From assembly GCA_933228895.1 (NCBI GenBank), contig OW121855.1, positions 48,932,698 to 48,996,697 of the forward strand: DNA of 64,000 bases, in the 5' to 3' direction. This stretch comes from Platycnemis pennipes (taxonomy: Eukaryota; Arthropoda; Insecta; Odonata; Platycnemididae). Below the pieces are notes generated by a model that saw nothing but the letters and a program-made list of their open reading frames with translations, did no database searches and was not told where the DNA came from. Made by a program: the position numbers and the translations under genes. Below are positions 21,071-33,646 of the stretch, piece by piece; the first letter of the stretch is position 1; every line of letters begins with the position of its first letter.

Positions 21071-24000
21071 CCCCACCCTTATCTTCCACATCGAAGGGGG
21101 GAATTGCCGTCAATGATCTTCTGGGTGCATCAGCGAAGTTAAATAATTGGGAAAAATTTGAGATTTGAATCACTCGGCAGTCGAGAGCGTCCATCAACTG
21201 CTTTATCAGTTTAGAATGTATTCTTTTAATATTTCCAGACAAGAATACGATACGAAGAGGAATTTAAAAATCAAGTTTTTAATTTCCGAGAAAGATAGCA
21301 CCTCTGCGTCTTCTATCTTTTATTTATGATGGCGAATCTCCTCATGAAGACTCCTCAAACGATCCTTGATGTTTCCATCACAATTGGCCTATATATATTG
21401 GACTAAATATTGGTCTACCCGTGTTGGAAATAGCGAAAAAACGCAGATTCTGATTTGATCACGGTCTTAGCAAGACATTCCCAACAGGATATCCGACACA
21501 ATATTGAAAAAACTCTTGTTGTCATGGTAAAAAATACAACCTTTTGTGTAAATACTCAATCAAGTATTCTAATGTTAGTGCTGTGTACTATTTTCACGTT
21601 TGCCACCCATCTTCTGCTGGGGATGCCTCTATAATGCAGTACTATGTTAAAGGTATCCGAACCAACAAAATACTACGTTATGCACGTTTCGGCAGCATAT
21701 TCTTTCGCTGTCGTCTTCACGAAGCCATGTATGGTTATTTAAAATATAAATACATACGTACATGTATAAAAATTATTACGCTTTCCATGCTACATTTTTT
21801 ACCTTTGTCGTAATCCGGTGTAGGTCATGGCAAAAACAGCTGTAAATCGCGACTGGCTAAGACCGCTTCAATGATGTCTCTTTTCTTACAAGAATTTCAG
21901 TGATTTAATAGCAGAAATGAATGTGTAGCTCATATTCTAAACTTCTTGTGAGATTTTATTGTATATTCTTTGCGTCACATTGAATAAAATACAATGTTTT
22001 TTTTCCTGGCTTAGCTTATGAGTACATCCTGGAATTTCCTTACCACCATTTCATCTCCAGCATGTTACCGATTTGACCCTTTTAAATCTTCAAATGCGAG
22101 TTGAGAGACGATCCTGAAGAAACATTCGAGAGATGAGCTGAAACTCTTGGGGGCTCATGATCGAAAAGGATCAAACTTTTTAAAACGTTTCGAGCGGCGA
22201 AGACTTTTTTCGCTCAAGAGCATAAAAAGCTATCGCTGTAACTAAAGCTCATTATCTATTTACTCAGTGACTAATTTTGCGGCCGAATGCTCGACCTGGG
22301 CACTGGCTTTACGTAACTGAGTGTTTAGGTGCCGTGTAACCGCCGATAGAAATCTATCCCAAGGGGATTGAACGCCGAAATCAAAAGTGGACGTAATTTT
22401 TCAAGTTTCAAGAACCTGTTTTGCCGAAATTGAAAGTCGTTCGTCAGCTGAAATTACGAGTGCCCATTTTTTCCTTTGCCGCGTGAGATCGTATCCAGAG
22501 GTTGATTTGTTACATCTGCTTCTGCGATGCCATAATCAGCCCATTTCTCATCCGCGCATCGATAACAGGTATAGGCTTGGACGTTTTCAGTGGTAGTTTT
22601 CTCATGAACATAGAGTGGTGTAACAAGTGGGAAGCATCCATTTCCCTTTCACAATTGCGAATGATGATGAGTATGATAATTAAATTATATACAGCAATAT
22701 CCCGAAACTACATACACGTGGGCCTTGGTTTTAATGATACTATCTTTTGTAATAATAATATCTATATGAAAATCCGAGCATGAAACCGTCTTTTGAAAGC
22801 AGAGCCCCTATCTATAGATCATCATTACATCGGTATCGTACTATACCGAGAAATCGGCAAACACGAGTGAGAGATTAATAAAAATATACCGTTTATTACA
22901 CTTCTGCAGCAATCAACAAATAAGCGATCATATGCAATGTCGTTTTGAGTATATTGCATATCAAATTATAATGAAAATTGATATGCAATACAATATTTCT
23001 CAAAAAATATTATGTGTATTATATTTTATATTCACATAGTCACATATTTAATGTGGTCTGCATTATGAAAAGTAATCTAATCCATGGCAAATGTACTAAC
23101 CAAACAACGGAGCTATTTTTTGTATCGAATTAATTCTATAATTAAAAAATATTACTATGGAAATTTTATTAATATATTTATCGTGCAAAGAGCCTATTTT
23201 TCCTCCTTCACAGTGATTAAAAATTTGATATTAGTATTTGTGAGGAGGTGTGAGAACAATTTTTGTCAACTCAAGGATTTTCAGTTGCTGAAACGGTTCA
23301 AAACCACTAGTCTTCAGTGTCGAGCTCTTCCTGTTTGAGGTCCACGGAATGAAAAGGAAAATGTATTTTTGAATATTAGCGCTTCACTCTAAAGGTGATT
23401 TAAGTGTTAATGGTGCCTGAAAAAAAGAATCCTTGAACCTAACTCTTCCGATGTTAACGGCATTGTCTTATCTACCGTTGTAATGTGATTTTATACTCGG
23501 AGTCACGAGTAATAATGACGAAATTATCTGTGATAATTTAATATGCCTTTGAATTATCGCGCCCCTTTGGGTGCCATTCCCAGATCTCAAGTGATTGTTA
23601 TTGTTACGCTTTTTTGTTATTTTGTTTCAGTTTTTGCGAAGTGTGTTTTTTTCAGCTAATTAATCTTATGTTTCTGGGATGCTGTCCCAATTAGATATTA
23701 ACAGCGCATTCGACCTGGTGTCCAGCTAAAAACTAAGGGGAGAATATTACAGAGTGGAACAAGGAAAATATCATCGTTCGTTCATCAATCAAGATTTTTA
23801 CGAGAATTTGATGGTAAACTTTTTAAATTTCCTTGGAGAAAATTTCGCCGAGACAGTTTAGGTCGTGTTATTTTCAGCCTTTACCAGGTGGACAAGGCAT
23901 AGATTTTGAAATGTACAAAAAATTATGAAACTGAAGCGAATATGTGGTGACTAATCTCCGTGGTATCGGGTATCAGGAAGGTTGGTTTGGTCTTTTTCGA

Positions 24001-25261
24001 GCGAAGGGTGGAGATGGCATCACTCCCGTCTGCGGAAATTTAAAATGTTTCCCCAAAATCGTTGAGCGGTTCCGGCTGAACTGTTATTCAATAACTCCCC
24101 ACATTTTCGCTGGGTCATGAGAATCGAGTGGAATTTAGGAAAAAAGCTTTTGGAAAATATTTAATGGAGTATAGATAGGCTTTTGCAGTATAGCGAGCGC
24201 GTAGAATAGAGTCCGGCAGTAGGTCATGGCCATTTCGATCGCACTCCCCAATCGGCGAAAGGGGATCTACGAAAAACGTTTTTCGGACGGCACAGTTTAT
24301 TTTTTTCTGTTTTGAACTCGGTGATGGTCTCTATTGTTCCCCGGCGTGTAATTTGACAGAGTAAATGCTCCGAAATGGGAGAGTAAAAAAAAAGGCTAGG
24401 ACAGAGCGTGTGTCAACCTAAATTCCATGAAAGATTTCAAGTAACTTTATTGTATTCCTAGTTTACTTTTTACAAAGGTGAATTTATTTTCTTTCCTTGA
24501 GCACAATTATGGCGTTGCAATATCCGGAGTTGTTTGGGGGTTTAAAGTAAATGATCCTAGAAATTACTTTCTAGTGCTATAAGACTTTACTTGATATTGG
24601 GATGAAAAATCAGTATCTTATCACTAATCAAGTTTTCACATTTCAAACGTAATAGAAAGTTTTTAAATAGAGATGAAAGAAGTTTAATATATTAATCATC
24701 TCTTAAAATCATATAATACAACAGTAATAATACTCCGACGATCATTATATAATCATGCTTCCCAGGAAATTATCAGAAATTTTTCCTTCGCTCTTGAATT
24801 TAGATGTATGCAATTAGAATTTCATTAATTTTATTTTATCCATAAAAATAATTCTTACTCACTATGAACAACTTATGGTTTATCTGTTATTCCTATTGAT
24901 ACGTACCAGAGGAAAGGCATCGGTTTCACGGAAGTGGATGAGCGAATCACGTCCCGAATACCGTTATTTACACACGCGAAAATTGATGTCATGATGCCAC
25001 AAAGTTGCAACTGTCATCGTATTCTCACACACAGAGCCCTTCGAATTCCGCGGTCTTCACTCTTCTGCGCTCGTAAAAACAGCCTTCACATGCCATGTCA
25101 ATTTCCAGTTTCACTGACTGAGCCGTCGATTGGCACTAAAATTCACGTTTTCAACGACATATAAGAATGAATTGATGCACTACGCGATTAATACGCTTTC
25201 TTCACACATTATCTCTCGTTTTTGTATGTACGTTCCTCAGCGGAGTCCATCAATAGTCATC
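21071..25261. other. Unassigned 4.2-kb stretch
   Basis: AT-rich, no supported gene. Items seen: near 21690 and 22140 motifs of the type CGAAACGT next to GAAGACG-like sequence, which recall termini of other retroelements but are too short to name; a hairpin at 22952-22990 (separate entry); no repeats shared with the rest of the window. Confidence 0.4.
22952..22990. repeat. Perfect 13-bp stem hairpin
   Basis: TATTGCATATCAA at 22952-22964 is complementary to TTGATATGCAATA at 22978-22990 with a 13-nt AT-rich loop. It lies in AT-rich DNA, so function cannot be claimed. It could be a relic of a small foldback element. Confidence 0.5.
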
Positions 25262-25621
25262 ATCGATGAACAATCCTAGGATTGGTTTGACGCAGCCCTC
25301 CACTCGATTCTTCTATCGACCAGCCTCTTCATATTTAGTTAGGTCCTCTCTTTTACATCCTTCACAACTTGCTCCATATACCTACCTCATACGAGGCCTG
25401 CCTTTTCCATTCTCACCGTTCATTTTTCGCTCGACGATTGTCTTCATCAGGCCATCGTGTCTTAAGATGTGGCCTATTAAGTAGTCCCGTCTCCTTTTTA
25501 AGGTTTTCAGTAGACATCTCTTCTCTCCCACTCTTCTTAAGACTTCTTCGTTTTTCACTCGATCGATCCATTTTATCTTCATCATTCTTCGGTAGCACCA
25601 CATTTCAAATGTTTCAAAGCA
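25262..25621 (-). pseudogene. LINE endonuclease-reverse transcriptase 3' end
   Basis: On the minus strand the open frame 25603-25382 reads MWCYRRMMKIKWIDRV, then RRVGEKRCLLKTLKRR, GHILRHDGLMKTI and a basic GKGRPRMR. It continues as YMEQVVKDVKERT, a stop, then MKRLVDRRIEWRAASNQS and a GATGATGA-type tail at 25262-25270. It is the same family as 14385-14962 and better preserved in this part. It is 5'-truncated just upstream of the FEMW motif. The RT core and endonuclease are missing, so it is a dead insertion. Confidence 0.85.
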
Positions 25622-26305
25622 TAGAAAACCACGTCTCGGAATGGTTACTAAATAACAGAATGGCTTAATGTAAATGACAATGGAGAAAATCGTGATGGCT
25701 CACTAGCTGCCTCCCTGTCTTCCACGATGATGTTGCTCTGAGTAATTAATTGGTATCCTCAATAGTTCTGTCATTTTAAAGAAATGATTCCTTTAGAATA
25801 TTTCTGATAATTACCAATATTTATAACTCTGGTAAGTGTTTTAGAGTCACCTCAGAGCGGAAGTTGTGATCATGGAATCGGATGCTAATGGAAGAAGGTT
25901 GGAGAGAAACTAGGTGTCTGCATTAGCCTGTCCTTTGCAAAAGGGGCTGAGCGTTCTACAGTTTTACTTCGCTTCCGACTGAACTAGGAATACTCTTTAA
26001 CACAATATCCAGGAAGGCATCAAATTCAATATCTACTGGGGTTTGAATCCGGTACCTTTATCTCTCACTCCAGTAGAGGCGGCAGAATAGATTTTACCCG
26101 CTGTCCACATCTAGTCCTTTTGTCTTTAGCTATTTCTGGACACATGTACGTTATTGTTCAAAAATGAAGCCCGTTAGATTGGACGCAAACTTTGGATCAT
26201 CACACTTTGTCGAATCCCCCCGCCCTCCAAAAGTATGCAGTGTTATAATTTCTGGTTTTGAGGTAAATACCGTATTCCAACGGTAAATAAAACCAATTAT
26301 ACTGT
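25622..26305. other. Unassigned stretch
   Basis: No gene. A tRNA-like motif (GGGTTTGAATCCGG, near 26040) lies without a recognisable head. The 12-bp repeat at 26294-26305 is discussed with the palindrome. Confidence 0.4.
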
Positions 26306-26381
26306 TAACACAGAAAGAAAAACACGAGCCAAATCCACAAAAATTTTTGTGGATTTGGCTCGTGTTTTTCTTTCTGTGTTA
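26306..26381. repeat. Perfect 76-bp palindrome, zero spacer
   Basis: The sequence from TAACACAGAAAG to CTTTCTGTGTTA is exactly self-complementary over 38 bp per arm, with no spacer, centred between 26343 and 26344. The left arm is preceded directly by CAATTATACTGT (26294-26305), and the same 12 bases recur at 26429-26440. This may be a target duplication around a 123-bp insertion. Perfect spacerless palindromes of this length are unstable, so it is either recent or an assembly or amplification artefact. Confidence 0.9.
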
Positions 26382-26440
26382 TCATGTTTCGCTTCCACTC
26401 TATATCGCCTGAATCTTCAGAATTTGGTCAATTATACTGT

Positions 26441-28262
26441 ATTCGTCTAGTGGCAATGATTGTCTTTGAGGAATCAACGCTAAACAAAATTGCTTTTAGA
26501 ATCGATAGCTCCGTCTGGATATGTTGGAGAGGCCGTGGTGTGGAAACTGATAACAGGAATTTACCAAAGGTATTAGTGCCCAAAGTTAATTTGTCCATTT
26601 AATCAGTTACATGTTTGAACAGCCTGTTGTCCAATTTTATTTTCTTGTGAAAAAGACGAGCAAACAATAAGCATTCGTCCAAGTGGCCATCGGGTGGCCT
26701 AAAACGATTTTTATGTGTTGACACTTCGTTACTTGACGTTTACTCTAATGATTTGAGTAAATCATTTGAGATAATATTTTTTGTGAGGACGAGTGTCAAA
26801 GAACATACTAAGGATTCCTTTCACTTTCCATTCTTTTTCCTACCAAGTTAAGTGGTCAACACTGAACATTCCTCTGCATGGAAAAAAAACTACCCCTTCA
26901 TTCTCGTTTCTTGACTAAAAATAACGTGCTAACCACGATCGATCTCGAGGCTGATGTAACATATTTCGAGGTTCCTTCATTAACCACTCACTTAATGAAC
27001 TCACTTTAGTCAATATTTCTGGCAAATTGTTTTAACATTTGATATGATAAGTGACTTCATCATGATAACATATGAATGGCTGAGAATAAGATGCATTCTT
27101 AGTAGGCAAGTCCAATGTATCTGATTTAGCCTCAAGAACACTCGCAAGGTAAATTCGCTGCCCAGAATCGATTGAGCAAATCGAATTCCAGGAAATGAGG
27201 TAACCTATCCAAATTAACAAAATTATAGCTTGTTTGCATACGGATGTAGTCGAAAAAATTGAATTTGGATTGATGAATGAACTATGAAGTAGGATTTTTA
27301 TTAAAATTTGACAAAATATAACGGAGGTGTCCTTGTTGTGATTAGAATAATTTTGCTTAAGTTATTATTAATACCATTCGTCAAATCGTACTACATCACG
27401 ATATTGGGAAGAAAGAGGCATTAACTTAAAGAAAAACCAACGAGGGATGGGAACTTTAAATTAGGACGTCAGGAATAGGCTGGAATTCAGAATTACGTTA
27501 CCTGGCCTTGAAACCTTGCGGAGAGAGGGCGGATATAAATAGGGGTCGGTAAAATATGGGTCTGTAGTAGGCTGGAGAAAATATGATAGTTATAATAGAG
27601 GATGATAGGATTGATGACATGAAGTAAGATGATAAGAAGACAAACGAAGTTCTTGGTGTGGCAAAACCGGATGAGGTTTGCCCCGGATGACATAAAGAGC
27701 CCGAATCAGAGGAATTAGGGGCTATGGATTCTTTGAGGGCCGCGCTATCAGGAAGCAAATTACGTAAGTAAAAAGATGGATAAAAATGATACGATTTTTG
27801 AATTAACTGGAAGGTGATGGCGAGAATTTCCTACCGAAGAACGAAGTATTTGTGGAGGGAGTGCATTTGTTTTCATCCAACCCTTTTTTCATTGGCTGAG
27901 CACTCGTATAAGTTGTAACCTCACTGGGTGCAGCAAGACTTAAACACGATCAATTTTGGGAGCAAATAGTATTGATAGATCCTGAGTTCAGAGGCGAATG
28001 CCAAGCACAATGCCAGGGGACCTTGAAGCTCGGAGAGCGAGATTCGCTGTCGACAGCTGTTCCTGAATTTAAGCAGCAAGCCCAGTTTTAAGAGTGATCG
28101 GTTGTTTCCTGAGGCTCAATCACGGATCTTTGTAAGCGTTCGCGTTATCTTTATTATTTAATTCCACCCCAGGAAGGAATGGGTGATAGTTTTCCTTTAA
28201 ATTGTTCTGGTGCTTCAACTCGCTAGCTATAATTTGCCGAGGTGTTTGCTGGAATGGCTTCT
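26441..28262. other. Unassigned 1.8-kb stretch
   Basis: No gene or named repeat. Overlapping minus-strand open frames at 27493-27758 have no protein signature. Confidence 0.4.
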
Positions 28263-28297
28263 GTGATAATTAATTATTTATTAATTAGGACTATTAT

Positions 28298-28348
28298 CCA
28301 TATATAATAATAGTCCATAATAATTATTATGGACTATTATTTATATGG
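28298..28348. repeat. AT-rich palindrome
   Basis: Positions 28306-28341 are a perfect 36-bp spacerless palindrome centred at 28323/28324 around AGTCCATAATAATTATTATG. Pairing extends to CCAT/ATGG at 28298-28348 with one bulge. A further GGACTATTAT at 28288-28297 lies in direct orientation with the right arm. It could be a remnant of a small foldback element. Confidence 0.7.
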
Positions 28349-28479
28349 AATTCCATCCAGTTTCTGTGGACAGCCTGCTCAAATACTGAGCCGATGCTCG
28401 GTTTGTGGCGTTTATACACCGGAAAATTAAATTAATGAGAATCCGGATCCATTACCCGTTGAAAGAAAAATTATGGGCG

Positions 28480-28950
28480 ATTTTGGCGTTGTTTCAAGGC
28501 CATCTCGCCCCTCCCCCTCTTACACCCATTTCCCCATCAACTATTTGTCCTAAAGACCTCCATACATCTTTCACTTGCTCGCTCGACTGAAGAAAGATCT
28601 CTGCGGGCATCACAGCACTCGTAATGGAATGGACTTGTAATTGCTGTCCGTTGCGAGTTTCTTTCTTTTTCGGGAACGGTTTTCGCGGTCCCCTGCTCAT
28701 TTCGGTGACTTGGCGTGGGCACTCTCCTCCCACACCCAACGCCTCCCATTCCTCGCACCACGCATGCCCTTCCTTGCCCGCTTCCCACGGCGGGGGCGGT
28801 CTTCCGTACAAGGGTGCTCGGAGGAGACTCCATGGCCGCGCAATTAGTCCGCTCTTCCGAAATGAGCAAAGGGAACGGAGAGCACTTTCATCTCTTCCCT
28901 CCCTCTCGCGCCCTTCCACTAGATTTCACTCTTCGGGTTTTCCATCGTAA
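28480..28950. other. GC-rich block with frames open on both strands
   Basis: The composition is C-rich on plus, with long overlapping frames on both strands (for example 28494-28919 minus and 28715-29194 plus). None resembles a known domain, and the overlap is expected from low stop frequency in GC-rich DNA. It could be a promoter-proximal region of a gene outside or around this window. No TATA box or splice donor is convincing. Confidence 0.35.
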
Positions 28951-28986
28951 TTCATCGTATTGGCCTTCAGCCAAGCAGCGATCAGC

Positions 28987-29272
28987 CTATTTTCTGACTT
29001 GGACATACTGCCTACTGAAGGCTTTTATGAGCTCATTGGTGCTTGTCCATTGGTTGGCCAGTAATGTGCCTACGATTGAAAACGCGACCTTTTCTGCATC
29101 AATAAAAAAAACTGTATTCAGACGAATGTGCATTTTCACTTTCTGCCATTTGGTGAGGGGTTTTGGTCTTTCTTTGTCTTTCTCGCTATCATGACCATTC
29201 GACTTTTTCCTTTCTTCAACTTTCCGAGCAATCAGACAGATTACCCCAACAATAGGATAATTAATGAAATTT
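28987..29272 (-). CDS. Possible exon, Lys-rich product with short hydrophobic stretch
   Basis: On the minus strand an acceptor-like tract (CTAATTCTCTTTAG) is followed by an open frame of about 95 codons ending at TAG. It begins NFINYPIVGVICLIARKVEE, a short hydrophobic segment followed by a charged Lys/Glu-rich part, then KPLTKWQKVKMHIRLNTVFF and GTLLANQWTSTNE. Codon use looks protein-like but I recognise no family. The frame is open further upstream to 29433, so the acceptor is not certain. A frame of this length can arise by chance in a window this size. No partner exon identified. Confidence 0.22.
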
Positions 29273-29433
29273 CTAAAGAGAATTAGATAGTGGAAGGTTT
29301 CTACGCTGATATCAAATCTATGATCCAATACACCAGTAACACTAAGGCACATATTCCTTAAGTAGATTGATGGTGCCAGATAAATTAGTTGTACTTGTAA
29401 AGAAATCTTAAAACACGACCGCTTTCTATTCAT

Positions 29434-29826
29434 CTATCCCACATTTCCATGTGTTCACCAACCTCCATCACAGAGAAAAGTCATTTGCCCAAGAAATAAC
29501 TTATCAAGAAAAATTTTGTAGATGCCTATAATTTAGTTGTCTCCGACGGGAATCAATTTATTCACTCAAAATATAAGGAAGTCGCAAATATGCTATTTGT
29601 GAAAATTATTTACCAGAAAAAGGCTCAATGGAAAAAAGTAAATGATAATTCTATTTTTTAAAAAAGGAATGGATATAAATGCGAGGAGAGTTAATAGTAT
29701 AATAAAATGGAGTGGGGTGAGCAAGCCTTAGGTGAATGTAGACATCATATTATTGGAATCAGCGGAACTTGAGATTATATAAAGAATGCCAACTGTGGCG
29801 TGTTACGGAAACATGGATGGGTAAAC
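29434..29826. other. Unassigned stretch
   Basis: AT-rich, nothing recognised. Confidence 0.5.
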
Positions 29827-30055
29827 GGGCCGGTGTGGTTACTAGAGTACTGGCCTCCCATCTTGAGAGTTTGGATTTGAATCTTTGCATGGACGGAGGT
29901 TATTTAGTTGAATCCAGGACCTATCTGGAAGGTGTGAGGAGAGCACTTCAAGTACTTCAGTTCAGTCATTCGACTGCTCCGTCAGTCGTATGGGACGTCA
30001 AATAATTGACCCCTTGGTACCTTTTTTCAAGAGTGGGGTAATTCGGACGCGGAAC
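29827..30055 (+). mobile_element. SINE (main family), subfamily with GCATGGAC insert
   Basis: The head CGGTGTGGTTACTAGAGTAC and TGGCCTCCCATCTTGAG matches the main family, but the segment after the B box reads GCATGGACGGAGGTTATTTA, as in the copy at 41566, in place of the GGCAGTGGCGAATTATTC type. The body has GGACGTCAA and CCCCTTGGTACC (for GGCGCC). The 3' part is truncated or decayed. Confidence 0.75.
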
Positions 30056-30278
30056 TTCAATGTTATAACAGCACTTCTTAAATAGAAGTAACATTTATTA
30101 AATGCCATCTCTATCGAATAAATGCTACCTTTCTAAACCTTTCAGTGAAAGCTGAAACTTCAGGATTTTATCTTATACTGATATTTTCGCGGATATTTTC
30201 GAATACTTTTTATCACATTTTAATTATTTCGATTTTTTCCAAATCTTTTAATTACGGTGACAAAGATTGGCTTTTATT

Positions 30279-30297
30279 CATCATCATCATCATCATT
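30279..30297. repeat. Trinucleotide microsatellite (TCA)n
   Basis: About six tandem TCA units, directly followed by an AT-rich tail. The LINE family here ends in GAT-type repeats (complement of ATC/TCA), so this might be the relic of a LINE tail, but no LINE sequence is recognisable beside it. Confidence 0.7.
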
Positions 30298-31119
30298 ATT
30301 TTTTAATCTTAAGTTCTGTTAACTGCAGCCGTACTTTCCTAACAATTCATTGCGATAGGTAGGTGCTTCTTCTGCCCATGTAATAAACCCTTGGTTTTCT
30401 TTGTGGGAACCTTCCTTCTTGTTTTTCCTCAATTATGTATGCCCTTGGTGCATCTATTATAACTCAGGGTGTCTAAGCCACTGGATTATTCCCTATAGTA
30501 CTGAGCTCCGCACAGACGTTTTCCCTCGGCTCATGTGTATACTTCACTTTTCAATTTATTTGTCCATTTAATCTTTATGGTGCTGCGCCAACGCCAGTGC
30601 ATTAACGTTATAAGGTTAATATATTAAGCTGAATCCATTGTTGTAGACCCCAAGAATTCATGTACATTTTGGAGGCATGTTAGTATTGTGGTAGAAATGA
30701 ACTCGTAATGCAAAAATAATATTTTGGATTTTTCTATCAGAGCAAGGAAAAATGAGTTGCTTCCTTCTTCATTCTCGATTAAATCCAAAATATAACAGTT
30801 CAAAGCTATTTTTTCCCTTCTCTCCATCACTGGTGTTATTATAATGCTTTAAGAAGTTTCTTCATTTAGTCTGTATTTCTTATTTGATGCCGATTTGCAA
30901 AATGATCACTTTCATAAATGCTTCCAGCCGAAATTACATCAGTCCAGAATTCGATGTTGATCATGCAAATAAGTATCAATTTCGGTGGCTTTCGAGCTAT
31001 TACTTTTAATTGAGTATGCACTGCCGAAGCGAGAGTGCGGGTCCGCTCCTTAGAAAACTTGGATTTCTCCACTGTCTCACTCTCTCTTTCTTCGGGCACT
31101 TGAAAAATCTAACACACAA

Positions 31120-31136
31120 CTCTCTCTCTCTCTCTT
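31120..31136. repeat. Dinucleotide microsatellite (CT)n
   Basis: A short CT tract of about eight units in a GC-richer patch. Confidence 0.7.
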
Positions 31137-31455
31137 CGCCCGGGTCCACAATCGAGTGCATTTTATGCGCGAACCCTCGAGGTTTACGGGCAGGCAAACA
31201 CGCCGCTCCTCCTGGAATTAGCTGAGCAAACTTTATAGACGACCTCGAGAGGCGAACTTGTGTCGGCGGCAATCGGTAGCGGCGTCAGAAGTTTAAAATT
31301 TAAAAAGAAAACTAAGCGGCGCACAAAGAACCAGGTGGAATGCTCCCCTTGGATTTCCATTGTGCTGGAGACCTCACGTCAGAACTCTTACCTTTCCCTT
31401 CCTCTTCCCATCTCGGTCTTTCGCGACGTCTGTAAATAAGTCCGAACAAATACAC

Positions 31456-31491
31456 GTATATATATATATAATATATATGTATATATACACA
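31456..31491. repeat. Dinucleotide microsatellite (TA)n, interrupted
   Basis: TA repeats with one AA and one TGTA interruption. Confidence 0.8.
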
Positions 31492-33507
31492 TGAAAACTC
31501 ACGTCTCCTCCACCTCGATGAGCTGTTCTTAATCGCGAATGCGGGATCCGAGGGGAAAGGGGAAGACGAGGAGGGTGCGGCGGCAAGGAGAGAAAGGGTT
31601 TTTACCCTATGGAGGGGAGAGGATGAGGCGGAGGAAAATGACGACGGCGTCTTGCTACTGCTATCTAGGGCGAGTTGAGGTTCTTTTGTGCGTCTGGAAG
31701 ACGGGACGGATGGGGGAGTAAGCTGAACATCAGACTCGACTGCCATGTCCCTGGGCTCAAGAAGAATCGAAACGGGAAAACCCACGGTTCTCGCTGTGCC
31801 GACGGGAAGTTACCCATGATAGAATTGCGAACACTGCGCTTAATTGCGCTTGGACTGTAAACGGCTGGCGAGTAATTTAGCGGAATAGCAGGAATGAAAA
31901 GTTGCGGAGAATAGTTTTGATTGACATAACAGGAAATGCAAAATTGTGGGTTTGAGCGCAATGCCAGGAACTTACTACTGTCATAGTCATACCGATCGAT
32001 TTCATCTCGGGTAATCAATAGTTCGTTGATGATCATAATGGCGGTTGACATTCTCTCTACTCATTCCACACACACCGCACACGTGGACGAGTGCTCTATC
32101 TGGTAGATCTGCAACAACCAAAGTCATTAGGTAAATTGGGGTCCATTGAGTAATAGAGCAATGTTGCGAACTAGGATGAAGAAGAGGGTAAACATATCTT
32201 CAGTTCAATCTCGTTTTCTAATACAGGCATAGTGGCAACAAATTTGAACGCCCTTTCAACAGTGGAGCAATCAGACTTCAAAGGCAATAGTTAGATGCCC
32301 AGCCAAGAACTCTGAAACAATCATCTCTCATATCCTATCTGAAAGCAAAGCCTTTTGCGTTGGGAACCCACTAACTGCCATTTAAAAAAAAGTTATATAG
32401 TTTCGTCACACTGTTTTTTTGTATTTGTTGCACGAAAAAGGTTGTACTTATAAAGGTCTCACGACGTCCTGCATTATTGGATGTATTTTTCATAAATGCG
32501 TACCTTATTTTTAAAGGAAAGGAGCATCGGGTCGTCATTCAAGCATCGGATTTGAAGTAAACATTAGAATCAGGATTTATTGCCCATTCCATGCGAATCC
32601 TGTAAAAAAGTTAAAATTTCGTAGTCCACTTTTATATGCTAATTGCAACAGGATGTTTTGAGAAATTTGATGCTCTTTTTCGGACAATAAGTCAAGAACC
32701 CATTTTTTTCAGCTCTTGAAATCGGTAGATGTTTGCAATACGCTTAGGCACGGATATATTGATCGAGTAGGCGGTTATTTATACATTTTATTTTCTCTAT
32801 TTTTCCAAAACTTTCTTATATTTTTATTGAAATTGGGAGCATTAATGTTTTACTTCCCCAGATGCAAAATTTCCATTGCAATCGTAACTTCTGAGGTGAA
32901 AAATCTTCACTTTTTTCCTTTGGGAAATCTGTTTTCAGCATTTCCCACAGCTAAATAGGGCACAACTCAGGGTTTGAGTGCTTGTTTATTTAATTCGGTG
33001 TATTAAGCATTTTGCTCTGCATTTTTTTAGCGACATGAGATGCAGTATTATTTGACCTTGTTTTTTTTTCAACGGCAACGCTGTCTTCAGCGTTTTTGGA
33101 GCAGGATTTTTCGAGATGTGACTGCCGGCACGCAATTCGTGTCGTCACGGAGAAGAAAATCAGTCGGAGAAATGCCTTTCGGCCGGTGAAAGGGCCGAGG
33201 GTGATGACGCGGGAGGTGGAAAAATTTTTACGCACGATTACCTTACTGAACTGTTGTCGTCTGTTTTTCCGAGAGAGGAACAATCGCGGTTTGGTCCGAT
33301 CGACAAGTGGAATTGAAAAATAGCTTCGCAACAATGGGGCAGCCACGCATTCCACGTCCTCCCATTGGATGAGGTGCTAACGAGTCAAGGGGCGGGATCA
33401 TGAATTCTTCTTCCGCGTCGTCGCTGTCGTTAACGACGAAGCAAACTTCTCTAGAACTGCTTTGCTCGAAGTAAAGATCCGTTCTTCTAATTGATATCAT
33501 TGACTTT

Positions 33508-33646
33508 GAGCGCTAAACAATATTTGTAGAATGGCAATAATGTTTTAGCGCTCTGAGGGGCAATTAAAACATAATGATAACCTGCGCGAAATCGCAGTGT
33601 ATCATGGAGCCCTCTTTCGCGTTATTGCAATCGGTAGCAATAACGC
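33508..33646. repeat. Cluster of two inverted motif pairs
   Basis: GAGCGCTAAACA (33508-33519) faces TGTTTTAGCGCTC (33541-33553), differing by one base in length. GCGTTATTGC (33619-33628) faces GCAATAACGC (33637-33646) with an 8-nt loop. Two separate hairpin-capable sites within 140 bp; function unknown. Confidence 0.6.

Noticed and set aside
21640..22210. Motifs such as CGAAACGT beside GAAGACG-like sequence as ends of a Penelope-type element
   Set aside because: Too short and without GIY-YIG or RT coding nearby.
31312..31785. Minus-strand 157-codon Ser/Pro-rich frame with an internal ATG and possible donor
   Set aside because: It runs through a TA microsatellite (encoding a Tyr/Ile repeat) and has no recognisable domain. 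The donor context (AGG|GTAAAA) is only fair.
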